Below, piece after piece: positions 34,696 through 42,499 of a stretch of DNA of 64,000 bases. The notes beneath the pieces were generated by a model. It was not told the DNA's origin. It did no database searches and saw only the letters and a program-made list of their open reading frames with translations. The translations under genes and the position numbers were made by a program. Origin of the DNA: Parvularcula sp039822105 (GTDB lineage: Bacteria; Pseudomonadota; Alphaproteobacteria; Caulobacterales; Parvularculaceae); assembly GCA_039822105.1 (NCBI GenBank), contig JBCBMW010000006.1:112519-176518 (forward strand), given 5' to 3'. Numbering within the stretch: position 1 is the stretch's first letter; every line of letters begins with the position of its first letter.

Positions 34696-36924
34696 GTGAC
34701 GCGTTCGTGGCTACTTGGCGTCAGTTTCGCCGCTCTTCTTCCTGTGTCCGCGCTGGGGCAGGACGAGCAACAGCTCCAACTGGCTTCGCTCGAGCCAGTC
34801 GACCAAATCGTGGTCTATGGTACGAAACAGGAGCGTTCGCTTGAGGACGTTACCGCCAGTGTCAATGTGACGACGGCTGAGGAAATCCTGCGTGAGCCGA
34901 TTGTTGATCTCTATGATGTGATCAACCGGATCCCGAATGTATCACCGGCGTTTGGTCGGCAGGGGTTCTCGATCCGCGGGGTGGATCAACGCGGCACGGC
35001 AGGAAACGGCGCGACACTGACGGTTTACGTCGATGACTCGCCGCTCTCAAACCAAACGACGTTCTTCGGACCGCTCGACAGTTGGGACCTCCAGCAGGTC
35101 GAAGTCTACCGCGGTCCTCAGTCGACGAACTTTGGCCGAAACGCATTGGCTGGCGCCATTTACGTTCGGACACAGGATCCCACCTATGAGTGGGACCTCC
35201 GGGCGCGGGGCGAGTATGGCAACAATGGCGTCTATCAGGGCGCCATCGCGGTCGGTGGTCCGATCATCGACGACAAGCTCGCCTTCCGCTTCTCGGCCAA
35301 CTACCGCGAAAGCGACGGGTTCATCACCAACACGTTCCTGAACGAAGAGGCTGATGCGACTGAGCTTGAGACCTATCGTTTGAAGCTTCTCGTTGAGCCC
35401 ACCTCGAGCCTTAAGGTCATCACAACATCATCCTACACGGAGAATTTTGCAGGCGAGGATATCATTCCGCTTCCAGGTTTTGATGGCACAGCGGCTTCGG
35501 TTGCCAATGTCTCCGCAGACGATGTCACCCGCGAAGTCACCTATGACACGCCGGGTCGCGAGGGGACGGAGACGTTCATCCAATCGGTGAACGCCACCTG
35601 GACGCTCTCGGAGCGGTTCGATCTTCAGTCGATCACCACCTATCAAGACACCGACTATGTTCGGTTCGAGGACTTCGATGGGACGTCCGCACCGATCGCG
35701 GCGCTTGATCGACAGGGCGGCGATGAGGCGTGGTCGGAGGAGTTGAGGCTTCGCTACAATGGTGATCGCTTCAGCGGCGTCGTCGGGTTTTACTTCTTCG
35801 ACAACGAAGACGGCTTCAACGACAGCTTCACGGTTCCTGGTTCGATCCTTGGTTCTGATATCCCAGGCATCACGCCGGAGTTGATCGCTCTTCTGAACAC
35901 TGTGCTCATCACCCGTGACTCCTCGACGACATTTGAGACGACGAACTATGCGGGCTTCTTCGATGGCGAGTATCAGCTGACGGACCGTTTCGATCTGCTC
36001 TTCGGTTTGCGCTACGACTATGAGGAGTTCACCAACAGTGCGGTGTCGTCGACTGATATCGCCAACCCGCCAATCCCATCGGGGCTCGAGTTTTTGCTAC
36101 CGCTTTTGGGCGATGAGACCCAGGAGGCGTCAGCGGATTATGAGGCCTGGCTGCCCAAAGGCGGTGTCCGTTGGAAAGCCAACAGCAATGCGACCTTCTC
36201 CTTTGTTGTGCAGCGAGCCTACCGCGCGGGCGGCGGTGAAATCTCCGTCATTGATGGCCGCCTCAACGAGTTTGATCCAGAGTTTCTGTGGAACTATGAG
36301 ATTGGAGCACGGACCAATTTCTTTGACGGCCGTCTGCTCTGGAACACCAATGTCTACTATTCCGACTGGACGGACCAGCAGGTCGCGTTGCCGTTCGAAG
36401 ATTTCCCTGATTTCTCGCAGACGGTGAACGCCGCGTCGTCCACGCTCTTCGGGGTCGAGTCCGACGTCACAGTCCAGGTGACGGACGATTTCGAGGTCTA
36501 TGGCGGCATCGGTTACGCGAACACGGAGTTCGATGACTACCCCAACGGCAACTTCAATCCGGCGTTGCCGGTTTCCGAAACCAATCAGGACAATTTCGCA
36601 GGCAACCGCTTTGCCGGTTCGCCGGTCGTCTCCCTCAATTTCGGATTTGACTATCAGCACACGACGGGATTTTTCGGCGGTGTCGATGTCAATTACAGCA
36701 GTGACTTCTTTCCGACGGACCAAAACCTAAGCGTCAACGAAGACGGTGCACGGACATTGGTCAACGCGCGGGCTGGCTATCAGATCAACGAGAATGTGCG
36801 TCTGTCAGGCTACGTGCAGAACGCGTTTGACGAGCAGTTTTTCGGTTTCATCAACCGTGAGTTTGGCACGTCTCGCCTTGGCGATGAACGGACCTACGCG
36901 GTGCGTCTCGATTTCGACTTCTAA
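34696..36924 (+). CDS. TonB-dependent receptor, iron-regulated
   Basis: A 742-residue outer-membrane receptor starting at a GTG with GAGG seven bases upstream. It has a signal peptide (about 1-21, ALGQ), a TonB-box-like segment (DQIVVYGTKQERSLEDV), a plug (about 50-165; VINRIPNVSPAFGRQGFSIRG, VEVYRGPQSTNFGRNALAGAI as adjacent blocks) and a barrel ending with TYAVRLDFDF. The plug resembles catecholate-siderophore or vibriobactin-like receptors. A Fur-box-like site overlaps its promoter. Three membrane-protein genes follow with little or no gap, ending in a PepSY reductase candidate, so this is a complete ferric-siderophore uptake and reduction operon without an ABC importer. Confidence 0.94.
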   Translation: MTRSWLLGVSFAALLPVSALGQDEQQLQLASLEPVDQIVVYGTKQERSLEDVTASVNVTTAEEILREPIVDLYDVINRIPNVSPAFGRQGFSIRGVDQRGTAGNGATLTVYVDDSPLSNQTTFFGPLDSWDLQQVEVYRGPQSTNFGRNALAGAIYVRTQDPTYEWDLRARGEYGNNGVYQGAIAVGGPIIDDKLAFRFSANYRESDGFITNTFLNEEADATELETYRLKLLVEPTSSLKVITTSSYTENFAGEDIIPLPGFDGTAASVANVSADDVTREVTYDTPGREGTETFIQSVNATWTLSERFDLQSITTYQDTDYVRFEDFDGTSAPIAALDRQGGDEAWSEELRLRYNGDRFSGVVGFYFFDNEDGFNDSFTVPGSILGSDIPGITPELIALLNTVLITRDSSTTFETTNYAGFFDGEYQLTDRFDLLFGLRYDYEEFTNSAVSSTDIANPPIPSGLEFLLPLLGDETQEASADYEAWLPKGGVRWKANSNATFSFVVQRAYRAGGGEISVIDGRLNEFDPEFLWNYEIGARTNFFDGRLLWNTNVYYSDWTDQQVALPFEDFPDFSQTVNAASSTLFGVESDVTVQVTDDFEVYGGIGYANTEFDDYPNGNFNPALPVSETNQDNFAGNRFAGSPVVSLNFGFDYQHTTGFFGGVDVNYSSDFFPTDQNLSVNEDGARTLVNARAGYQINENVRLSGYVQNAFDEQFFGFINREFGTSRLGDERTYAVRLDFDF

Positions 36925-36933
36925 GGAGCATCC

Positions 36934-37278
36934 ATGGCGACGGGTCTTGCACTGAGCTTACTGGCGCTGGCTTTGGTCTTTTGGATCGAGGCGAATGAAA
37001 GGCGTGCGGTGATCGCGCAGGTGCAGGCTTCACCCCAACTGCGCCGCTGGGGCGGCGGCGCGGGCTGGGTTCTATCAGGCCTTGCACTGATCGTTCTGGC
37101 AGGGCTTCAAGGGTGGGAGCGGGGCGTTCCGATTTGGTTGGCTTGGTTCAGCATGACAGCCGTGCTGTGCCTTGTCTTTATAGGCCGGTTTCCGGGCAAG
37201 CACTGGTGGGTGGGGAGCATCGCCGGTGGTACAGCCCTTGTCCTGGGGCCGGCCTATATCATCGGAGCCTTGCTATGA
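36934..37278 (+). CDS. DUF3325-like small membrane protein
   Basis: A 114-residue protein with four hydrophobic segments (about 2-17, 43-60, 67-84, 93-113) and a basic first loop (EANERRA). Size, topology and position match DUF3325, a family found between TonB receptors and PepSY proteins in iron-uptake operons. It begins 10 bp after the receptor, with AAGGAG as ribosome binding site, and overlaps the next gene as ATGA. It may be an accessory subunit of the inner-membrane ferric reductase. Confidence 0.75.
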   Translation: MATGLALSLLALALVFWIEANERRAVIAQVQASPQLRRWGGGAGWVLSGLALIVLAGLQGWERGVPIWLAWFSMTAVLCLVFIGRFPGKHWWVGSIAGGTALVLGPAYIIGALL

Positions 37279-37595
37279 GCCCGGTTTTGATCGGTGTGCT
37301 GCTGACAGTCCTCGGTCTTGTGGGTTGGGGGACATGGAAGAACCCGCGGTTGACGAGTGTGCTCTTCTGGTCGCTGCTCGCGACTCTTTTCGTTGGCGCG
37401 GCCGCGCTCCTCGTTATGCCGGGCGCGTTTGCTGACAAGGCGCTGTGGCTGACATTGTTGGTGCCTGTCATTTGGGCGGGCTTTCAGTTTTGGACCTATT
37501 GGGAGAAACGCGACTGGGTCGTGGTGCTCGGGCTTGTCAGCGTGTCATTGATGTCTGCCCTGATTGTGTTCACGACAGATCCGGCGGTGGGTTAG
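37275..37595 (+). CDS. Small three/four-helix membrane protein of iron operon
   Basis: A 106-residue hydrophobic protein starting at the ATG that overlaps the DUF3325 stop. Helices fall at about 1-17, 24-43, 50-68 and 76-95. In equivalent operons this slot often carries a DUF3649-type or uncharacterised protein; I cannot assign a family. It is followed after 3 bp by the PepSY gene, so it is probably co-translated with it. The longer frame starting at 37113 lies antisense-like over DUF3325 codons and is not used. Confidence 0.75.
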   Translation: MSPVLIGVLLTVLGLVGWGTWKNPRLTSVLFWSLLATLFVGAAALLVMPGAFADKALWLTLLVPVIWAGFQFWTYWEKRDWVVVLGLVSVSLMSALIVFTTDPAVG

Positions 37596-37598
37596 GCG

Positions 37599-39215
37599 AT
37601 GGATAAGGCGCGGCACAAGCGGAACTATAATCTTCACTCCTGGTCGGGTGTGGCGCTTGGATTGTTCGTCTACATCGTCGCGTTCTCAGGATGTCTCGCG
37701 CTGTTCTTTGACGAGCTCCAGACCTGGGAGGATCCGGCAAGGCGCCTGACGGTGGCGGAGAATCTAGCGCCCATCGACGCAACTTTCACCGAATGGATCG
37801 GCGAGAGTTTGGGCGGCGAGGGCAAAGCCGGCTTTGTCCGGATCACTTATCCTACGGCCCACGAGCCTTACTACACCGGCTTTTTGGAGGTGGAGACGCC
37901 GCGCGAAGACGGCGGCCATGACCACGAGTTCGTCGAGCAGCGTTGGGACACGCAAACGGGCGCTCCGATTGCTGATCGTGGCCATGGTGTCTCCCACTGG
38001 CTCAAAGATTTTCACCGGGACCTGATGTGGCCCGATGCCCTGGGTGGCAGAACCCTCGGCCGGGGACTGGTCGGTATCGCCGGGGTGGTGTTGATGCTCT
38101 CGATCATCACAGGCGTCGTTGCTCACACCAAGATTACGGGAGAACTCTTCACTCTCCGCTTCTTTCGCTCGATGCGCCTCAAATGGCAGGACACGCACAA
38201 GGTGTTGGGCCTCTGGGGGCTGCCGTTCTACTCGATGATTGCCTTCACCGGCGCTGTGATCGGCGTGGTGACGCTCTTGGCTCCTATCATCGCTATGCTG
38301 ACCTTCAAAGGTGACCAGGAGGCGCTCATCCAGGCGGTACTCGGCGAACCTATAGAAGCCTCCGGCATCCCAGCAGAGATGCTGTCGGTGGATGACATGC
38401 GCAGCTTTGTCGAGCCGACGAGTGGGCATCCCGCAGCGTTCATCATCATGAACAATTGGGGCGATGAAAACGCTCGCTTCGATATCTATTTCGAGCCGGA
38501 TACGGAGCTTGCCCAGGTCGAGGGCTATCAGATCAACGGCGTCACGGGGGAGCTCATCACCGATAGTCCGTTTGAGAACCTCAGTGCTGCGAACAGGACA
38601 CTCAATGCCGTGACGCCGCTCCATTACGGAACCTATGGCGGTGTCGTGTTGAAGTTCGTCTACTTCTTCCTCGGTCTGTCCCTCGCGCTGGTCACGGCTC
38701 TTGGTATGATGATGTGGGTCGAGCGGCGTCTTCACGGTAACGAAGGCAAACGGTCTCCGTGGGTCTACCAAGGCCTCAGTAAGCTGACGGTCGGCGTGAC
38801 CTGCGGCCTTCCTCTCGCTTCGATGGCTATCTTCTACGCCGACAAGCTCATCCCTGTGACGCCCGACGGGCGTTTGGTTATGATCGGCTGGTCGTTTTTT
38901 ATCGTTTGGGCCGCGAGTGTTCTTTTCGCCTTTCGCCGTGGTCAGGACTATCGGGCGGCGCGAGAGCTTCTCTATGTGACCGCTGGTCTCGCGGTCGGTC
39001 TGCCGGTTCTGAACCTGGCGGCCACGGGAGAGTTTTTCCTCCTGGGCCTGTTCTCAGCGAACCCAGGGTCGTCGTTCGTCGATCTCACAGCACTGCTTCT
39101 CGGCCTGGCGATGATCGCACTCGTTGCTCAGTTGCCGCGCGTACGGACCGAAAAGCGTACGCCAACCTCTGTGGATGATGTCCAAGAACCACCTGAGCTT
39201 ATGGCTGCTGAGTGA
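37599..39215 (+). CDS. PepSY-associated membrane protein, putative siderophore/ferric reductase
   Basis: A 538-residue PepSY_TM protein. It has an N-terminal helix (NYNLHSWSGVALGLFVYIVAF), a large periplasmic region with PepSY-like segments (about 60-180 and 245-330), an HRDLMWP/HGVSHWLKDFH region with His at membrane edges, and a C-terminal multi-helix part (about 340-520). Related proteins (FoxB, FsrB, PiuB type) take part in reductive iron release from siderophores at the inner membrane. It is the last gene of the Fur-box operon. A strong hairpin follows its stop. Confidence 0.9.
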   Translation: MDKARHKRNYNLHSWSGVALGLFVYIVAFSGCLALFFDELQTWEDPARRLTVAENLAPIDATFTEWIGESLGGEGKAGFVRITYPTAHEPYYTGFLEVETPREDGGHDHEFVEQRWDTQTGAPIADRGHGVSHWLKDFHRDLMWPDALGGRTLGRGLVGIAGVVLMLSIITGVVAHTKITGELFTLRFFRSMRLKWQDTHKVLGLWGLPFYSMIAFTGAVIGVVTLLAPIIAMLTFKGDQEALIQAVLGEPIEASGIPAEMLSVDDMRSFVEPTSGHPAAFIIMNNWGDENARFDIYFEPDTELAQVEGYQINGVTGELITDSPFENLSAANRTLNAVTPLHYGTYGGVVLKFVYFFLGLSLALVTALGMMMWVERRLHGNEGKRSPWVYQGLSKLTVGVTCGLPLASMAIFYADKLIPVTPDGRLVMIGWSFFIVWAASVLFAFRRGQDYRAARELLYVTAGLAVGLPVLNLAATGEFFLLGLFSANPGSSFVDLTALLLGLAMIALVAQLPRVRTEKRTPTSVDDVQEPPELMAAE

Positions 39216-39221
39216 CGCCGA

Positions 39222-39238
39222 GGGTGCTCGCAGCACCC
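39222..39238. terminator. Hairpin between converging PepSY and tyrA-like genes
   Basis: GGGTGCT (39222-39228) and AGCACCC (39232-39238) pair perfectly around a 3-base loop, in the 24-bp gap between two convergent stops (39215 and 39240). There is no U-tract on either side, so it is probably a bidirectional terminator or RNA-stabilising hairpin rather than a textbook intrinsic terminator. Confidence 0.6.
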
Positions 39239-39239
39239 C

Positions 39240-39983
39240 TTACGAACGATCCTTACCCAGTTCTTTTTGCAGCTGGGTCACCGCATCAAAAAACGTTTTC
39301 TTGGTCGTATCAACAAACGGATTGTCCGTCTGAATGGCCTTAAAAAGCGCGTCACTGTCATCTTTGACGATACCCACCATCTGACGCAGCAGCGAGAACG
39401 TTTTGGTCTCTTGCGTGATCGCTGGCATGTCCATCTTCTGGAACACGCGCGCGATCATATGTGTCAGACCCTGGACATAGGCCATCTGCTCGTCGTGCTC
39501 TTCTGCGGTGCAAGCGATGACGTTCAGCCCGAGTTGATCCGACAAGAATGATGAGACGCAGCCTACGGACTGACTGCGAATATCGACGACAGCGATGTTT
39601 TGACCATGGATTCCGGTCTTGCCGCTTTGTGGACCAAAGAGCGGGTGGAGACCGATAATCTCGACCTCATCGAGGAGGTGCTTCGACAGGATCTGTGCGG
39701 GGAGGCATTTGACCGAGGCGACATCCATCACCAGCTGACCGGGCCGCAATTGATCCACGATCTTGCTCACAACGCTCTCGATCTCTCGGACGGGCACCGC
39801 GATCACCAAGATATCGCAGCGGGCGGCCTGGTTCAGGTCACAGCAGCTGACATTGTAGGTCTCCGCGATCTGCGAGAGATCACGAAACTCATCATACGCA
39901 TACACATCAAAATAGGGCGTCACATGCCGCAGCATGAACTCACCAAACGCGCCGACACCGATAATGGACAATGACTTGGTCAT
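39240..39983 (-). CDS. Prephenate/arogenate dehydrogenase-like (TyrA)
   Basis: A 247-residue NAD(P)-dependent dehydrogenase. The Rossmann start IIGVGAFGEFMLRHV is followed by DILVIAVPVREIESVV, VMDVASVKCLP, the catalytic region GLHPLFGPQSG and the helical EEHDEQMAYVQGLTHMIAR, all TyrA landmarks. It catalyses oxidative decarboxylation of prephenate or arogenate in tyrosine synthesis. It is shorter than many bacterial TyrA (about 280-310) and has no ACT or chorismate mutase domain. It lies downstream of zur on the same strand (60 bp gap). A 6-bp hairpin (39985-40004) sits directly before its ATG, and no normal ribosome binding site is visible. Confidence 0.82.
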   Translation of the reverse strand: MTKSLSIIGVGAFGEFMLRHVTPYFDVYAYDEFRDLSQIAETYNVSCCDLNQAARCDILVIAVPVREIESVVSKIVDQLRPGQLVMDVASVKCLPAQILSKHLLDEVEIIGLHPLFGPQSGKTGIHGQNIAVVDIRSQSVGCVSSFLSDQLGLNVIACTAEEHDEQMAYVQGLTHMIARVFQKMDMPAITQETKTFSLLRQMVGIVKDDSDALFKAIQTDNPFVDTTKKTFFDAVTQLQKELGKDRS

Positions 39984-39984
39984 T

Positions 39985-40004
39985 GCGCTGTTAAAGAGCA
40001 GCGC
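39985..40004 (-). promoter_or_regulatory. Hairpin abutting the tyrA-like start codon
   Basis: GCGCTG (39985-39990) and CAGCGC (39999-40004) pair around an 8-base loop on the transcript of the minus strand. The stem ends two bases before the ATG at 39983 and occupies the place where a ribosome binding site would be expected. Confidence 0.4.
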
Positions 40005-40042
40005 CTACCAGGTTGTAAACAGCCGTGTGGGCCGCCGCGTTC

Positions 40043-40495
40043 TCAGCCCCGGCAGTCCGCGCAGGAGCCAGAGAGCTCAAGCACGCGGTGATCGATAGAG
40101 AAGCCAAGCGCCTCCGCGTCGGCAGCAAGCAGCCGTTCGAGCTTCTTGTTTTCGATCTCTGACGATAGTCCACAGTCGTTGCACACGAACAAAACGCAGG
40201 CGTGATCGTCTTCGGGATGGTTGCAGGCGATGTAGGCGTTTCGGCTCTCAATGCGGACCGCGACACCTTGTTCACAAAGAAAGTCGAGCGTGCGGTAGAT
40301 GCTGGGCGCAGAGATCTGACGACCCATCTCCTCCGACAACTGATCACGCAGCTCATATGCCCCGAGCGGCCGCTCGGCTGCCCATAGCGTGCGCAGCACG
40401 GCTTCACGCAGCGGGGTAACGCGTGCCCCGCGAAGGCGGCAGGCAGCGATAGCAGAAGCAAGACCGTCATCGGCTGAACCTTGGGCCTCTGGCAT
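40043..40495 (-). CDS. zur: Zinc uptake regulator, Fur family (Zur)
   Basis: A 150-residue Fur-family repressor. The winged helix (about 15-90) contains SIYRTLDFLCEQG. The motif CNHPEDDHACVLFVCNDC and the later Cys145-x-x-Cys148 supply a structural Zn site (Cys105/Cys108 with Cys145/Cys148), a pattern more like Zur than Fur. The ATG at 40495 follows GGAG; the TTG at 40519 lies inside the palindrome. It is divergent from a CobW-type zinc GTPase with a perfect 19-bp palindrome between them, which supports zinc-dependent repression of both sides. Confidence 0.9.
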   Translation of the reverse strand: MPEAQGSADDGLASAIAACRLRGARVTPLREAVLRTLWAAERPLGAYELRDQLSEEMGRQISAPSIYRTLDFLCEQGVAVRIESRNAYIACNHPEDDHACVLFVCNDCGLSSEIENKKLERLLAADAEALGFSIDHRVLELSGSCADCRG

Positions 40496-40509
40496 GGCTG
40501 CGCTCTCCA

Positions 40510-40528
40510 AATGCAACAATATTGCATT
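40510..40528. promoter_or_regulatory. Candidate Zur box (19-bp palindrome)
   Basis: AATGCAA (40510-40516) and TTGCATT (40522-40528) form a perfect 7-7 inverted repeat with a 5-bp centre. It lies between the divergent zur (ATG 40495) and CobW (ATG 40594) genes, at a place to control both. The A/T-rich symmetric layout is like other alphaproteobacterial Zur sites, but the GC core differs from the usual TGTTATAACA type. Confidence 0.7.
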
Positions 40529-40593
40529 GGACGGTACATGGTACTATCTCGCTGGACAACACGCATTTTGCCTTATCGCCAGGGGAGAACTCT

Positions 40594-41820
40594 ATGGCTC
40601 TATCCGCCGCCACCGACCAACGCCTTCCTGTGACGGTCCTTTCGGGGTTTCTTGGCGCTGGGAAGACGACGCTTCTCAACCGTGTTCTGAACAATCGTGA
40701 GGGGCGCCGGGTCGCGGTGATCGTCAACGACATGTCCGAGGTCAATATCGACGCTGACCTCGTGCGGGCAGGTTCAGAGCTCAGCCGTACGGACGAAACG
40801 CTGGTGGAGATGTCCAATGGCTGCATCTGCTGCACCTTGCGCGATGACCTTCTTGCTGAGGTGAGGCGCCTCGCGGAGGAGGGGCGCTTTGACTATCTTC
40901 TCATCGAGTCGACGGGAATTTCAGAGCCTCTGCCGGTGGCGGCGACTTTTGATTTCCGGACAGAAGAAGGTGATAGCCTTTCGGACGTGGCCCGGATCGA
41001 TACCATGGTCACCGTCGTTGACGCGGTGAACCTGCTCAAAGACTTCTCGAGCCACGATTTCCTTCGTGATCGCGGTGAAGTCATGGGCGAGGAGGACGAG
41101 CGTACACTCGTCCATCTGCTCACCGATCAAATCGAGTTTGCCGACATCGTCATTCTGAACAAGGTCGATGACGCGCGTCCTGAACAGGTGGATGCGGCGC
41201 TCAAGATCATCCGCAGTCTCAACGCGGACGTTAAGGTCATTGAGACGAACTACTCCGATGTTCCTGCTGATGCGATTCTCGATACTGGTCTCTTTGATTT
41301 CGAAGAGGCGCACAAGCACCCGATGTGGGCTAAAGAGCTTTATGGGTATGCTGATCACAAACCGGAGACGGAAGAGTACGGCGTCACGTCCTTCACCTAT
41401 CGTGCGCGCCGGCCTTTTGATCCGCAAGCGATCTACACGCTTCTCAATGGTCCGCTGCCTGGCGTGATCCGGGCTAAGGGCCATTTTTGGATGGCGACGC
41501 GGCCTGAATGGGTGGCTGAGTTCTCGCTGGCCGGTGCCCTTTCCAGTGTGTCACCCCTCGGCACCTGGTGGGCGGCCGTGCCGCGGGAACGCTGGCCCGG
41601 TGGGGAGCAGGTGGACGAGTACATCAAGGCGAACTGGGAAGAGCCGTATGGGGATCGTCGCCAAGAAATTGTCTTCATCGGTGCTGGGATCGATTGGTCT
41701 TGGCTCAAAGGGCAGCTGGACGCTGCTTTGATCCCTGAGGACGAGGTCTATGCGCTCGACAAGCCGCCAGCGATGGCTGACCCATTCCCGCAGTGGCGCC
41801 GCGCTGAGCCTGCCGCATAG
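40594..41820 (+). CDS. CobW/COG0523-family GTPase, probable zinc metallochaperone
   Basis: A 408-residue G3E-family GTPase. The P-loop GFLGAGKTTL starts at residue 18. The metal-binding CICC motif is at 77-80 in MSNGCICCTLRDD, then come ESTGISEP, the NKVD guanine motif (VILNKVDDARPEQ) and a C-terminal CobW_C domain (VTSFTYRARRPFDPQAIYTLL as blocks). The ATG at 40594 follows AGGGGAGAA. It is divergent from Zur with a palindrome between, which points to the ZigA/ZagA/YciC branch that inserts zinc into client enzymes when zinc is scarce. It is followed by a DUF1826 gene 43 bp downstream. Confidence 0.9.
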   Translation: MALSAATDQRLPVTVLSGFLGAGKTTLLNRVLNNREGRRVAVIVNDMSEVNIDADLVRAGSELSRTDETLVEMSNGCICCTLRDDLLAEVRRLAEEGRFDYLLIESTGISEPLPVAATFDFRTEEGDSLSDVARIDTMVTVVDAVNLLKDFSSHDFLRDRGEVMGEEDERTLVHLLTDQIEFADIVILNKVDDARPEQVDAALKIIRSLNADVKVIETNYSDVPADAILDTGLFDFEEAHKHPMWAKELYGYADHKPETEEYGVTSFTYRARRPFDPQAIYTLLNGPLPGVIRAKGHFWMATRPEWVAEFSLAGALSSVSPLGTWWAAVPRERWPGGEQVDEYIKANWEEPYGDRRQEIVFIGAGIDWSWLKGQLDAALIPEDEVYALDKPPAMADPFPQWRRAEPAA

Positions 41821-41863
41821 GCCTGGCATAACGCGTGATGCCTAATGAGTATGGTGGCTGATC

Positions 41864-42493
41864 ATGCAGGCGACTGTTCTTGAGACAGATGATGTTGCTG
41901 CTCCTATGGGAGCAGTCACGCGCCTTTCTAATCTCCGCTTGATCCTGGACGACGCCGTTGATGGCGTGATCCTTGATCGGAGTTTGCCTTCATTCGTCAC
42001 GTCTTCCCTGGCGGCCATGCGGTTCGAACCAGCGATGGGCGACAGGTTTTGTCTGTCTCCCAACCAAACTGCCGACTGTATGACGCGCCTTTTCGCAGAG
42101 TGGGGCTTCGCGCCGACTGCCGCGCAGCGATGGATCGCTGAGGATATCCAGTCGCTGGCTATGGAGTTCGCGCAGACCCTCGCGATCAAGGATGTGATCC
42201 TCCGTGTTGAAGTCATCGCTGACGATGCGTGCCGTAAGTTTCACCGTGATGCCATCAGGGCACGGCTGATATGCACCTATACGGGGCCGGGTACTGAGTA
42301 CGGTGTTGCGTCGCCTGGTGAGGAACCTGCCACGATCGAGCGTGTGCCGACGGGCGCGCCTGTGATCCTGAAGGGCAAAGCTTGGCCCGGTGCCGGCGGT
42401 CTTCAGCTGAAGCACCGATCTCCACCCATCGAAGGGCTCGGTCTTTCGCGCTTCGTCGTCGTGATCGATGAGGCGACGACCAGCCTGCTGTAG
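41864..42493 (+). CDS. DUF1826 protein
   Basis: A 209-residue soluble protein matching DUF1826, with the conserved block CRKFHRDAIRARLICTYTGP and, later, PVILKGKAWPG, LKHRSPPIEGLGLSRFVVVID. The His, Asp and Arg residues in the first block and His in the second could bind metal. It follows the CobW GTPase in the same direction within 43 bp and is probably Zur-controlled with it. DUF1826 genes often accompany COG0523 GTPases, which suggests a role as zinc-limitation protein or client, but no function is established to my knowledge. Confidence 0.8.
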   Translation: MQATVLETDDVAAPMGAVTRLSNLRLILDDAVDGVILDRSLPSFVTSSLAAMRFEPAMGDRFCLSPNQTADCMTRLFAEWGFAPTAAQRWIAEDIQSLAMEFAQTLAIKDVILRVEVIADDACRKFHRDAIRARLICTYTGPGTEYGVASPGEEPATIERVPTGAPVILKGKAWPGAGGLQLKHRSPPIEGLGLSRFVVVIDEATTSLL

Positions 42494-42499
42494 GGCCGC

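Noticed and set aside
37764..38771. 335-codon minus-strand frame inside the PepSY gene
   Set aside because: Antisense to a clear PepSY protein; rich in His, Arg and Asp as typical of shadow frames.
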